Shown: positions 1-8,516 of the stretch, piece after piece
How positions within the stretch are numbered: position 1 is the stretch's first letter
How the letters are laid out: every line of letters begins with the position of its first letter
NCBI GenBank assembly: GCA_013697635.1
Contig: JACCWM010000077.1
Coordinates: forward strand, 1 to 34,460
Direction: 5' to 3'
Length of the DNA: 34,460 nt
From: Lujinxingiaceae bacterium
GTDB taxonomy: Bacteria > Myxococcota_A > Bradymonadia > Bradymonadales > Bradymonadaceae
Notes under the pieces: generated by a model
Seen by the model: the letters and a program-made list of their open reading frames with translations, nothing else
The model's database searches: none
What the model was told of the DNA's origin: nothing
Made by a program: the position numbers and the translations under genes

Positions 1-729
1 GTGCACCACTTCATGGACAAGGACGGCTGGACCTTTGTGGCCGAAGACGGCGCCACGGGCGACACGCTCCACGGCCTGGACTTCCTACACCAGATCTACA
101 CCGGGGCAGACCCGGACTATTCGGGACGCGTCACGGTGCCGGTGCTGTGGGACAGCCGAGAGCAGACGATCGTCTCGAACGAGTCCTCCGAGATCATCCG
201 GATGCTGAACTCCGCCTTCGACGAGTGGGGCGACGCCTCGCTCGACTTCTACCCGCAGGCGCTGCGCGGCGAGATCGATGCCGTCAACGCGCTGGTCTAT
301 CCGGCGATCAACAACGGCGTCTACCGCGCCGGCTTCGCCACCAAGCAGCACGCTTACGAGGAGGCCGTCTACGAGCTCTTCGAGAGTCTGACACAATACG
401 AGCAGCTGCTCTCCAAGCAGCGTTTCCTCTGTGGCGACGTGCTCAGCGAGGCCGACATCGCCATGTTTCCCACGCTGTTGCGCTTTGACGCCGTCTACTA
501 CAGCCACTTCAAGTGCAACGTGCGCCGCATCATCGACTATCCAAACCTCTGGAACTATCTCAAGGACATCTACCAGATCGAGGGCGTCGCCGAGACCTGC
601 AATCTCGATCACATCAAGCACCACTATTATGCCAGCCACGAGAACATCAACCCCACGCGCATCGTGCCCGTTGGCCCGGCCATACGCTTCGATGAGCCCC
701 ACGACCGCGACCGCTTCAACAAGAAATAG
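1..729 (+). CDS. Glutathionyl-hydroquinone reductase (ECM4/YqjG-like GST), 5'-truncated
   Basis: This is the C-terminal 242 residues of a glutathione S-transferase-superfamily protein of the YqjG/ECM4 type. Family members reduce glutathionyl-hydroquinones in the cytoplasm. The stretch VPVLWDSREQTIVSNESSEI, followed by an IIRMLNSAFDEWG segment, is the highly conserved thioredoxin-fold part of this family, and the following all-helical domain (from about residue 90) fits GST_C. Full-length relatives have about 320 residues. The missing N-terminus would carry the catalytic CPWAHR-type cysteine motif, so the gene starts outside the window and the GTG at position 1 is most likely an internal Val codon. 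No terminator is obvious after the stop; the comM-like gene follows 115 bp downstream on the same strand. The family assignment is strong; the exact substrate is not known. Confidence 0.85.
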   Translation: MHHFMDKDGWTFVAEDGATGDTLHGLDFLHQIYTGADPDYSGRVTVPVLWDSREQTIVSNESSEIIRMLNSAFDEWGDASLDFYPQALRGEIDAVNALVYPAINNGVYRAGFATKQHAYEEAVYELFESLTQYEQLLSKQRFLCGDVLSEADIAMFPTLLRFDAVYYSHFKCNVRRIIDYPNLWNYLKDIYQIEGVAETCNLDHIKHHYYASHENINPTRIVPVGPAIRFDEPHDRDRFNKK

Positions 730-844
730 AAAATAACAGGCAACAACTCTCCCCTCGCGCTCGATAACAGATCGAGAGCTTCGCGCCGCCTGCGTGCGCC
801 AAGAGCTCTCGAAGAATTCAATCGACGCTTATGAGAGGAGAGTC

Positions 845-2404
845 ATGCTTGCACGCATAGCATCAGGGGCTGTTTTGGGAATTGACGCTTATCGCGTCGA
901 GGTCGAAGTCGACATCGCCTGCGGACTGCAGGTCTTTCACGTCGTCGGACTACCTGACGGCGCCGTACGCGAGAGCCGGCTTCGCGTGCCCTCGGCCATC
1001 GAGAACGCCGGCTTCGAGTTCCCCTTCGAGCGCATCACGGTCAACCTCGCGCCAGCCGACGTGCGAAAAGACGGCACCGCCTTCGATCTGCCCATGGCGA
1101 TCGGAATTTTGGCCGCCGAGCGCAAGATCCCGCTCACCCGCGAGCACTTCAACCTGGCCGACTACCTGATCGTCGGCGAGCTCAGCCTCAATGGCGAGGT
1201 GCGCCCGATCCGGGGCGCCCTTCCGCTGGCTGTGATGGCCCGAGACGCCGGACTTCGCGGCATCATACTGCCCCGCGAGAACGCTCACGAGGCCGGCGTT
1301 GTCGCCGGCATCGACGTCATCGCGGTCAACCACCTCACCGAGGTCACATCGTTCATTCGTGGCACCCTCGACATTGCGCCGACCGAAGTCCAGATTGACG
1401 ATCCCGAGGAGGTCTTTTCGAACTACGCCGTGGACTTCAACGAGGTCGCGGGCCAGGAGAGCGTCAAGCGAGCCCTCGAGGTCGCAGCTGCCGGCGGCCA
1501 CAACGTCTTGCTCATCGGCCCGCCCGGATCTGGAAAGTCCATGCTCGCCAAGCGCATCGCCACGATCTTGCCGGTCATGAGCTTTGAGGAGTCGCTCGAG
1601 ACCACCAAGGTCTACAGCGTCACAGGCCAGCTCGCCGCCGGTCACGGCCTGGTGCGCTGCCGGCCCTTTCGCTCACCCCACCACACGATAAGCGACGTCG
1701 GCATCGTCGGCGGAGGCAGCGGCATCCCTCGCCCTGGCGAGGTCAGCCTTGCTCACAACGGCGTGTTATTCTTGGACGAGCTGCCCGAGTTTCGCCGCAA
1801 CGTGCTCGAGGTCATGCGCCAGCCCCTCGAAGACGGCGTCGTCACGATCAACCGAAGCCTCACCACGCTCACCTATCCGGCCAACGTCATGCTGATCGCC
1901 GCGATGAACCCCTGTCGCTGCGGCTTCTTTGGCTCTCCGCAAAAGCGCTGCGTTTGTCCGATCGAGCAAGTGCGCGACTACCGAAACCGCATCTCCGGCC
2001 CGCTCATGGACCGCATCGACATCCACGTCGAGGTGCCGGCCGTGCCGTACCGAAAGCTCAAGGGCGTGCGCCGCGGCGAGTCGTCGGCCGACATTCGACA
2101 CCGCGTCCAGCAAGCGCGCAACCTGCAAGGGCGCCGCTTTGCCGACTGCGGCCTGCACGCCAACGCGCAGATGGGCCCCTCCCATCTGCGCGCTCACTGC
2201 CAGGTCGACGAGGCCGGCCACGACCTGCTCGAAATGGTCGTCGACCGCCTCGGCATGAGCGCGCGTGCTTACGACCGGATCTTGAAGGTCGCGCGCACCG
2301 TCGCCGACCTCGCTCAAAGCTCCACAATCGAGGCCAGCCACATCTCCGAAGCCGTACAATACCGCTCGCTTGATCGCCAGCTTGGCCGCGACCGGGCTGC
2401 TTGA
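845..2404 (+). CDS. comM: ComM/YifB-family Mg-chelatase-like AAA+ ATPase
   Basis: A 519-residue protein of the YifB/ComM family. Members are hexameric AAA+ helicase-like motors that promote branch migration during integration of transforming DNA. The N-terminal ChlI-like domain (about residues 20-140, with the GLPD..VRESR signature) is followed by a Walker A GPPGSGKS at 225-232, a Walker B VLFLDE near 307-312, and a Cys-rich loop after AMNPCRCGFF (about 353-372). The C-terminal Mg_chelatase_C domain runs to the end. The ATG at 845 is chosen because GGAG lies 5 nt upstream and the protein then begins MLARIASGAVLGID, as family members do; an in-frame start at 794 would add 17 atypical residues. 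A perfect bidirectional terminator follows directly. Many non-competent bacteria carry this gene, so natural competence is not implied. Confidence 0.93.
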   Translation: MLARIASGAVLGIDAYRVEVEVDIACGLQVFHVVGLPDGAVRESRLRVPSAIENAGFEFPFERITVNLAPADVRKDGTAFDLPMAIGILAAERKIPLTREHFNLADYLIVGELSLNGEVRPIRGALPLAVMARDAGLRGIILPRENAHEAGVVAGIDVIAVNHLTEVTSFIRGTLDIAPTEVQIDDPEEVFSNYAVDFNEVAGQESVKRALEVAAAGGHNVLLIGPPGSGKSMLAKRIATILPVMSFEESLETTKVYSVTGQLAAGHGLVRCRPFRSPHHTISDVGIVGGGSGIPRPGEVSLAHNGVLFLDELPEFRRNVLEVMRQPLEDGVVTINRSLTTLTYPANVMLIAAMNPCRCGFFGSPQKRCVCPIEQVRDYRNRISGPLMDRIDIHVEVPAVPYRKLKGVRRGESSADIRHRVQQARNLQGRRFADCGLHANAQMGPSHLRAHCQVDEAGHDLLEMVVDRLGMSARAYDRILKVARTVADLAQSSTIEASHISEAVQYRSLDRQLGRDRAA

Positions 2405-2406
2405 GG

Positions 2407-2458
2407 GCACAAAAAAGCCGTGCACGGGATCGGCGCCCCGTGCACGGCTTTTTTGTGC
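2407..2458. terminator. Bidirectional rho-independent terminator between comM and clpA
   Basis: Perfect 22-bp inverted repeat with arms at 2407-2428 and 2437-2458 and an 8-nt loop. The stem has a GC-rich core (GCCGTGCACGGG) flanked by A6 on one side and T6 on the other, so each strand gives a hairpin followed by a U-tract. It sits between the stop of the comM-like gene and the 3' end of the convergent clpA gene and can serve both. Confidence 0.93.
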
Positions 2459-2489
2459 CTGCATTGATCAGTGCAGCCACTGAGACCAG

Positions 2490-4808
2490 CTAAACCTGCT
2501 CTCTTGCTTCCTCTTCCTCTTCGCCGACCTTGGCGTTGGCGAAGAATCCAAAGGTGAGCTCGTCATTTTTGTCGACGTCGATCTCGACGTCGCCGCCGTG
2601 CTCCAGGCGCCCGAAGAGGATCTCTTCGGCCAGAGGCTGCTTGACGTGTCTCTGGATGATCCGGCCCAGCGGCCGGGCGCCAAGCTTCTCGTCGTAGCCG
2701 CGATCGGCGAGCCACTGGCGCGCTAGGTCGGTGAGGCTGATGCGCACCTCACGGTCGCCCAACTGCTCCTCGAGCTCGGTGATGAACTTGTCGACCACGC
2801 GCAGCATCACGTCGACATGCAAGGGTTTGAAGACGATCGTCGCATCGAGACGGTTTCGAAACTCCGGCGAGAAAGCCTTCTCCAGCGCCTTGGAGCTGCG
2901 CGAGAGATCGATGCCCTTGTTGAAGCCGACGACGTTTTGGTTCATCTCCTGGGCACCGGCGTTGCTCGTCATGATCAGGATCACGTTTCGAAAGTCCGCC
3001 TCACGCCCGTTGTTGTCGGTGAGCCGCGCGGTATCCATGACCTGGAGCAAGACGTTGTAGATGTCCGGGTGGGCTTTCTCGATCTCGTCGAGCAGCAAGA
3101 CGGCGTGCGGTGTCTTGCGAATCTGCTCGGTGAGCAGGCCGCCCTGATCGTAGCCCACGTAGCCCGGAGGCGCGCCGATCAAGCGGCTGACGGCGTGGCG
3201 CTCCATGTATTCGGACATATCAAAGCGGATAAACCCGATGCCAAGCGCCAGCGCGAGCTGGCGGGCGACCTCGGTCTTGCCCACACCGGTGGGCCCGGCA
3301 AAGATGAAACTGCCCACGGGCTTGTCCGGTCGCGTCAGACCGGCGCGGCTCATCTTGACCGAGGTGACGACGGCGTCGATCGCCTCGTCTTGGCCGAAGA
3401 CGTTGCTCTGCAGCGCGATGCGCAGGTCGTGGAGGCGATCCTTCTCGCTTCCCTGCACACGGATCTCTGGGATGCGCGCAATCTTGGCCACGACCTCCTC
3501 GATGTGGGCGACGTCGATGACGTTGTCCGCATAGCGATCGCGGTGAATGCGATGGCGCGAGCCGGCCTCGTCGATCACGTCGATCGCCTTGTCCGGAAGC
3601 GCGCGCTCGAGGATGTGCTTGGCCGCCAGCTCGGCCGCCAGGCGCAGGGCCTCGACGGTGTAGACCACGCCGTGAAAGTCCTCGTAGTGCTTCTTGAGCC
3701 CGAGCAGGATCGCGTGGGTCTCCTCGAGCGTGGGCTCGACGATGTCGACCTTTTGAAAGCGTCGGGCCAGCGCCCGATCACGCTCGAAGCTCTTGCGAAA
3801 CTCCTCGTGGGTGGTCGAGCCGATGCAACGAATCGCGCCGGTGGCAAGCGCCGGCTTGAGGATGTTCGAGGCGTCCATCGTGCCGCCGCTGGTGGCGCCG
3901 GCGCCGACGATCGTGTGGATCTCGTCGATGAACAAGATCGCGCCCTTGCGCTTTTGCAAAGCCTTGATCACGGCCTTGAGGCGCTGCTCGAACTGGCCAC
4001 GAAACTTCGTGCCGGCGAGCAGTCCGCCCAGATCGAGCGAGTAGATCGCCGAGTCCTTGAGCACGGCCGGAACCTCACCCAGCGCGATTTGGCGGGCCAA
4101 ACCCTCGGCCACGGCCGTCTTGCCGACGCCCGGCTCGCCGACAAAAATCGGGTTGTTCTTGCGGCGCCGACACAAGATCTGGATCGTGCGCTCGATCTCG
4201 CGCTCACGTCCGATCAATGGATCGATGTGGCCCTTGTTCGCCCGATCGACGAGGTTGGTGCAATAAGCCTCCAAGGGGTTGCGCAGGGCCTCACCCTCGT
4301 CCTCCTCCTCGTTGAAGGGATTGTCCTCCCACTCGTCTTCGGGAAAGTCGTCGTCCTCGCCCCCCTTGCCCTCCTCGACCTTGGAGATGCCATGGGCGAT
4401 GAAGGAGACCACGTCGAGGCGCGTGACGCCCTGGCTCTCCAAAAAATAGACCGCGTGCGAGTCCGGCTCGCTGAACAAGGCCACGAGCACGTTGCCCCCG
4501 TCGACCTCGCTCTGGCCCGAGGAGCGCACGTGCATGATCGCGCGTTGCATCACGCGCTGAAAGGCCACCGTCTGAACCGGCTCGGCCGTCGTGCCCGCAG
4601 GCAATCGGTCGAGCTGCTCATCTAAAAAGGTCTCCAAGTCCCGCTTGAGCTGCTCGACGTTGGCCCCGCAGCTGCGCAGGGTGCGCCGGGTCGTCTCGTC
4701 AAAGCAAAGCACGTAGAGCAGGTGCTCGAGCGTCAGATACTCGTGGCGACGTTGCTTCGCCTCGCGTACCGCCGAGTAAAGTGCGATCTCCAAGTCTTTT
4801 TGAATCAT
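2490..4808 (-). CDS. clpA: ATP-dependent Clp protease ATP-binding subunit ClpA
   Basis: ClpA unfoldase (772 residues from this start), the AAA+ partner of the ClpP peptidase. It has a double Clp_N repeat (about 1-140), an Asp/Glu-rich linker (about 145-175), D1 with Walker A GEPGVGKT at 224-231 and Walker B ILFIDEIH, and D2 with Walker A GPTGVGKT at 505-512 and LLLDEIEKAHP. A VGF tripeptide at 627-629 occupies the place of the ClpP-docking IGL/IGF loop, so a ClpP partner is expected, though clpP is not in the window. The ATG at 4808 gives the N-terminus MIQKDLEIAL that aligns with known ClpA. An in-frame ATG at 4847 has a better purine-rich leader (GAGGG) and would add 13 residues. clpS lies directly upstream, as in many proteobacteria. 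The C-terminus is unusually Glu-rich. Confidence 0.95.
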   Translation of the reverse strand: MIQKDLEIALYSAVREAKQRRHEYLTLEHLLYVLCFDETTRRTLRSCGANVEQLKRDLETFLDEQLDRLPAGTTAEPVQTVAFQRVMQRAIMHVRSSGQSEVDGGNVLVALFSEPDSHAVYFLESQGVTRLDVVSFIAHGISKVEEGKGGEDDDFPEDEWEDNPFNEEEDEGEALRNPLEAYCTNLVDRANKGHIDPLIGREREIERTIQILCRRRKNNPIFVGEPGVGKTAVAEGLARQIALGEVPAVLKDSAIYSLDLGGLLAGTKFRGQFEQRLKAVIKALQKRKGAILFIDEIHTIVGAGATSGGTMDASNILKPALATGAIRCIGSTTHEEFRKSFERDRALARRFQKVDIVEPTLEETHAILLGLKKHYEDFHGVVYTVEALRLAAELAAKHILERALPDKAIDVIDEAGSRHRIHRDRYADNVIDVAHIEEVVAKIARIPEIRVQGSEKDRLHDLRIALQSNVFGQDEAIDAVVTSVKMSRAGLTRPDKPVGSFIFAGPTGVGKTEVARQLALALGIGFIRFDMSEYMERHAVSRLIGAPPGYVGYDQGGLLTEQIRKTPHAVLLLDEIEKAHPDIYNVLLQVMDTARLTDNNGREADFRNVILIMTSNAGAQEMNQNVVGFNKGIDLSRSSKALEKAFSPEFRNRLDATIVFKPLHVDVMLRVVDKFITELEEQLGDREVRISLTDLARQWLADRGYDEKLGARPLGRIIQRHVKQPLAEEILFGRLEHGGDVEIDVDKNDELTFGFFANAKVGEEEEEAREQV

Positions 4809-4880
4809 TGCCTTAACTTCGGGAAAGCACCCATTTTTCGGAGGCATCCGCCCTCGAGCCTGTCATGCTTTCATCCGCCT

Positions 4881-5189
4881 CTATTCGGGTTCCATGGTGA
4901 CCATCAGCGGATGCCCTTCTTGACGGGCCCACTGCATGGTTGTCTCAACCTTCGTCTCAGCCACTTCCCGCGTGTAGATGCCAACCACGCTCAGGCCATG
5001 CTTGTGCACGCGCAACATGATCTGGGCGGCTTCCGCGGCGGACTTGTAAAACACCACCTCGAGCACATGCACCACGAACTCCATCGTCGTAAAATCATCA
5101 TTGTGAAAGATGACTTTGAAGAGCTTGGGCTTCTTGACTTGCGACTGCTTCTTGGTGACTACGTCGTCTTCAAGTTCGGACTGACTCAA
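4881..5189 (-). CDS. clpS: ATP-dependent Clp protease adaptor ClpS
   Basis: ClpS adaptor of 102 residues. It delivers N-degron substrates (N-terminal Leu, Phe, Tyr, Trp) to ClpA and binds the ClpA N-domain. The core KVIFHNDDFTTMEFVVHVL contains the NDD-x-T-T-M-E-F signature of the N-end-residue pocket and is followed by the conserved HKHG segment. A polar tail of about 23 residues precedes the core, typical for ClpS. The start appears to be TTG at 5189 with GGGAG about 9 nt upstream; the next in-frame Met lies inside the conserved core and would destroy it. The gene ends 33-72 bp before the clpA start, depending on which clpA start is used, so the two are probably cotranscribed. Confidence in function is high; the start is slightly uncertain. 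Confidence 0.93.
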   Translation of the reverse strand: MSQSELEDDVVTKKQSQVKKPKLFKVIFHNDDFTTMEFVVHVLEVVFYKSAAEAAQIMLRVHKHGLSVVGIYTREVAETKVETTMQWARQEGHPLMVTMEPE

Positions 5190-5466
5190 TTTTCTCGACT
5201 CCCAAATCGCCCACTAAGACAAAAAACTCAGGGCAGCTGCCCGTACCTTAGAAATTGCGCCACGCCCACACGCTCCGATTGAGCGCCAAGCGTTGCATTG
5301 AACCATCAAAGCAGCTACGAACTTGCTCGATGGGTCGGCGCCACAAGTATTTGGTTTGGCGGGGACGACCTATCTGTTACAGATCTTAAGCGCCTTTTTG
5401 AACAATCCCAACATTGCGAAGCTGAAAAATCCACTCGCTTTTTAAAACCTCGCCGCTGACAAACTT
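5190..5466. promoter_or_regulatory. Divergent clpS/pdxH intergenic region with ATCTGT-T-ACAGAT palindrome
   Basis: A 277-bp gap separates the divergent clpS and pdxH genes and should hold both promoters, but I could not fix clear -35/-10 pairs. The one obvious element is the perfect 6-bp-arm palindrome ATCTGT T ACAGAT at 5372-5384, about 83 bp upstream of pdxH. It could be an operator or chance; no ribosomal leader or riboswitch fold was recognised. Confidence 0.3.
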
Positions 5467-6072
5467 ATGCCTACTGTGCCCTTCAACGATCCCGTCCTGT
5501 GGTTTGATAATTGGTTCGCTCAAGCCCAGGCCCTGCCTGTGCCCGAGGCCAATGCCATGACCCTGGCCACGGTCGCCGACGACGGACAGCCGTCGCTGCG
5601 CATTGTGCTCCTCAAGGACTTTGACCGCAAGGGCTTTGTCTTCTACACCAACGGCCAAAGCCGCAAGGGCTATCAGCTCGCCCACCACCCGCTGGTCGCG
5701 CTCAACTTCTACTGGCGCGAACTCGCCCGACAGGTGCGCATCGAGGGCGGCGTCGAGCCCGTCAGCGACGAGGAGGCCGACGCCTACTTCGCCTCGCGCC
5801 CGCGCGAGAGCCAACTCGGCGCCTGGGCCTCGCTGCAAAGCCAACCGCTGGACAGCCGCGCTGCGCTGCTCGAGCGGCTGGCCGGCTTCGAGGCGCGCTT
5901 CGACGGCCAGTCCGTGCCACGACCGGCGCACTGGGGCGGCTGGCGCGTGCTGCCCTCACGCTTTGAGTTCTGGCAAGCCGGCGACTTTCGCCTGCACGAC
6001 CGCTGGGAATTTCGGCCCGCAGACGACCAGGCCGAGGGCCATCTCTGGCGCATCCAGCGACTTTTTCCTTGA
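5467..6072 (+). CDS. pdxH: Pyridoxamine/pyridoxine 5'-phosphate oxidase
   Basis: PdxH homologue of 201 residues, close to the usual length of about 215. It is an FMN-dependent oxidase that converts pyridoxine/pyridoxamine 5'-phosphate to pyridoxal 5'-phosphate in the cytoplasm. Visible family signatures are PNAMTLAT-like EANAMTLATV near residue 30, the FMN-binding RIVLLKDFDRKGFVFYTN stretch, the SRKGYQL segment, FYWRELARQVRIEGGVE, SRPRESQLGAWAS, and the C-terminal PLP_oxidase_C block with WGGWRV and FEFW. The penultimate motif RLFP replaces the more common RLAP. No convincing Shine-Dalgarno sequence precedes the ATG, but no better in-frame start is seen. The unknown membrane protein follows after 37 bp and may be cotranscribed. 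Confidence 0.93.
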   Translation: MPTVPFNDPVLWFDNWFAQAQALPVPEANAMTLATVADDGQPSLRIVLLKDFDRKGFVFYTNGQSRKGYQLAHHPLVALNFYWRELARQVRIEGGVEPVSDEEADAYFASRPRESQLGAWASLQSQPLDSRAALLERLAGFEARFDGQSVPRPAHWGGWRVLPSRFEFWQAGDFRLHDRWEFRPADDQAEGHLWRIQRLFP

Positions 6073-6109
6073 ACCCCCTGACGAATTGACCTTTCACTGG
6101 GAGAACGCC

Positions 6110-7147
6110 ATGCAAGCAAAAGCACCTCAACAAAGCTATGCCAAACAGGCCGTCTCGCTGATCACGGCGACCCTGCCCATGCTCGGCGTCAACATGGCCG
6201 TCTACGCCGCCTTCTTCGTCGCAAGCGTGATCTGGTTTGCCTTCTGGGCAGGCCTCTCCTTTTTGTTTGCCAAGATCTCACCGGCGATTGCCTACGTCTG
6301 CATCTTCTTTGCCGTGGGCGCCGGCGCCGGGCTGGTGCGCTTTGCCAAGCGCTACATCTTGTACATGGTCAAGGGCGCCCACATCGCGGCGATGACCGAG
6401 AAGCTCAAGGGACGCCACGTTCCCGGCGGCCTGGCCCAGCTCAGCTACGGGCGCAGCATCATCGAGAAGCACTTCAAAGACGTGAGCATGCTCTTTGGCC
6501 TCGACATGCTGATCAACGGCACGCTCAAGATGATTTCGCGGCGCGTGATCAACATTACCAGTTGGATTCCGCTGCCCGACGGCGCCAAGAGCTTTGTTCG
6601 CATCCTCATCGAGATCCTCAACCGTTCGCTGAGCTACGTCGACGAGGCGATCCTCTCCTATGCGATCTACCGCGAGGAGGACAACGTCTGGAACAGCGCG
6701 CGCCACGGCATCGTGCTCTACGGCCAGTGCTACAAGCCGATCTTGATCACCGCCGCCAAGGTCTACCTGATCGGCAAGGTGTTCTTCATCGGCCTGCTCA
6801 CGATGTTCCTGTTGCCGGCCGCCGCGATCATCTATTTGCTGCCCGACTCCGCCTCGACCGGCATGATCGTGGTGCACATCCTGATCCTGGTCAGCGCTCT
6901 CTTCGCCGCCCGCCTCGTCGAGCTCGCCCTCTTCGAGCCCTTCGCACTGGCCTACACCATGGTCACCTACCACGCCGAGATCGCCGGCAAGGTGCCCGAT
7001 CCGGCCTGGGACCAGCGCCTGCAGGGCATGTCCGACTCCTTTAAGAAGATCGTCGAGCGCGCCGGCTCCGCCGTGAGCAAATCACCGGTCGCACAGCTCG
7101 CCCCGGCCCAGTCGCCGCCCGGCAACGGCGGAAATACCGGCCTCTGA
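6110..7147 (+). CDS. Uncharacterised multi-pass membrane protein
   Basis: A 345-residue integral membrane protein that I do not recognise. A strong GGGAG lies 7 nt before the ATG. A polar N-terminus (MQAKAPQQSYAKQ) is followed by hydrophobic segments near residues 20-45, 55-80, 225-250 and 265-290. Between them lies a long amphipathic middle part containing GLAQLSYGRSIIEKH, LINGTLKM and SYVDEAILSYAIYREEDNVW. The C-terminal 45 residues are polar and probably cytoplasmic, ending in a Ser/Pro/Gly-rich tail. No catalytic motif, lipobox or nucleotide-binding loop is visible. It follows pdxH by 37 bp, but that neighbour gives no clear functional hint. A remote likeness of the YVDEAIL..Y..R...VW..AR.G..LY segment to choline-transporter-like (SLC44) proteins was considered, but is only an impression. 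Confidence 0.8.
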   Translation: MQAKAPQQSYAKQAVSLITATLPMLGVNMAVYAAFFVASVIWFAFWAGLSFLFAKISPAIAYVCIFFAVGAGAGLVRFAKRYILYMVKGAHIAAMTEKLKGRHVPGGLAQLSYGRSIIEKHFKDVSMLFGLDMLINGTLKMISRRVINITSWIPLPDGAKSFVRILIEILNRSLSYVDEAILSYAIYREEDNVWNSARHGIVLYGQCYKPILITAAKVYLIGKVFFIGLLTMFLLPAAAIIYLLPDSASTGMIVVHILILVSALFAARLVELALFEPFALAYTMVTYHAEIAGKVPDPAWDQRLQGMSDSFKKIVERAGSAVSKSPVAQLAPAQSPPGNGGNTGL

Positions 7148-7235
7148 TTGGCCGTTGTTTGTCGAACTATGATGTTGTATCCCTAGCCCTGCGAACCTTA
7201 GGCGTTTGACCTGGCAACTCGATCGAGGAGCAACA

Positions 7236-8498
7236 ATGAAACTGCGCAGAAGAATCTTTGTGGTCGGCGGTGATCTCACCCCCTTTATCGGCAAAATGCA
7301 CCCGGACTTCATCTGGAAGAAGCACCCGGACTTCGGCACCCGCGAGAACCCCACCCTCGAGCAGTCCCTGTCGGCGGCGATCAACGGCGCGCTGGAGTCG
7401 ACCGGCGTCGACGCCGCCCAGATCGAGAAGGGTTTTATCGGCAACTTCGCCGGTGAGCTCTTCTCCAACCAGGGCCATATGGGCGCGCTCGCGGTTCGCG
7501 CCAACGCCGGGCTGCACGGCAAGCCCTTTAGTCGCGTCGAGGGCGCCTGCGCCTCCGGCGGTCTGGCGATCGTCAGCTGCATCGACGCGCTCTTGGCCGG
7601 CTACGACGTGGTCATGGCCGCCGGCGCCGAAGTGCAGACCTCGGTCAGCGCCCGCGACGGCGCCGGCTATCTCGCCCGCGCCGCCCACTGGGACGAGGAG
7701 CGCAGCATCGACGAGTTCACCTTCCCGGCCATGTTCGCCCGCCGTGCCAAGGCCTACAAGGCCAAGTACGACGTCACCGACGAGGACATCGCCCACGTCG
7801 TGGCCAAGGCCTATGCCAACGCCAACAAAAATCCCAACGCCCACATGCGCGAGGTCAAGGTCGATCTGGCCCACGCCTCCAAAGCCGGCGACACCAACCC
7901 CTGCTTTTTGGCCAACACCGAGCTCAAGGACCACCTCAAGGTCAGCGACTGCTCCCAGGTCAGCGACGGCGGGGCGGCGATCATCTTGGCCAGCGAAGAG
8001 GGCCTCAAGAAACTTGGCAAGCGCCCCGAAGATTGCGTCGAGATCTTGTCCTACGGCCAGGCCACCGGCCCGCTCGGCCAGGTCGCCGACTACACCGTGC
8101 TCGACACCACGGCTCTGGCCGCACAGGAGGCTTATCGCGACGCCGGCATCGGCCCCGACGACGTTCAGGTCTGCGAGGTCCACGACTGCTTCGCCGTCAC
8201 CGAGGTGCTCATGTACGAGGCCCTGGGCTTTGCCGCGCCCGGCAAGGGCACCGAGCTTGCCAAGCAGGGCGAGACCGGCATCGAGGGCCGCATCCCGGTG
8301 AACACCGGCGGTGGCCTGATCGCTTTTGGTCACCCCGTCGGCGCCACCGGCGTCAAACAGGTCCTCGAAATCTTTCGCCAGATGAAGGGCCTTTGCGGCG
8401 ACTACCAGATCCCCAACAGCCCCAAGATCGGCCTCACGGCGAACATGGGCGGCGATGATCGCTCCAGCGTCTGCATCACCTTGCGAAACGTCGAATAA
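7236..8498 (+). CDS. Thiolase-family acetyl-CoA acetyltransferase (SCP2-thiolase type)
   Basis: A 420-residue thiolase-fold enzyme that probably forms or cleaves a C-C bond next to an acyl-CoA. The nucleophilic Cys is C105 in EGACASGG. The second active-site block is H316-D-C318-F, and the third is H366 in GHPVGATG. The HDCF block marks the SCP2-thiolase/SCPx-like branch rather than classical FadA, whose last Cys sits in a CxGxG motif near the C-terminus. The C-terminal NMGGDDRSSVC segment also fits this branch. The ATG at 7236 follows GAGGAG by 5 nt, an excellent Shine-Dalgarno sequence. No other beta-oxidation gene is adjacent, so whether it acts in fatty acid, sterol or branched-chain metabolism cannot be told. 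Confidence 0.9.
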   Translation: MKLRRRIFVVGGDLTPFIGKMHPDFIWKKHPDFGTRENPTLEQSLSAAINGALESTGVDAAQIEKGFIGNFAGELFSNQGHMGALAVRANAGLHGKPFSRVEGACASGGLAIVSCIDALLAGYDVVMAAGAEVQTSVSARDGAGYLARAAHWDEERSIDEFTFPAMFARRAKAYKAKYDVTDEDIAHVVAKAYANANKNPNAHMREVKVDLAHASKAGDTNPCFLANTELKDHLKVSDCSQVSDGGAAIILASEEGLKKLGKRPEDCVEILSYGQATGPLGQVADYTVLDTTALAAQEAYRDAGIGPDDVQVCEVHDCFAVTEVLMYEALGFAAPGKGTELAKQGETGIEGRIPVNTGGGLIAFGHPVGATGVKQVLEIFRQMKGLCGDYQIPNSPKIGLTANMGGDDRSSVCITLRNVE

Positions 8499-8516
8499 GG
8501 CGCGCGCATCGATCGT

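Noticed and set aside
2817-4625. Open frame of 602 codons on the plus strand opposite clpA
   Set aside because: It is antisense to ClpA, which has all expected motifs; the plus reading has no recognisable domain.
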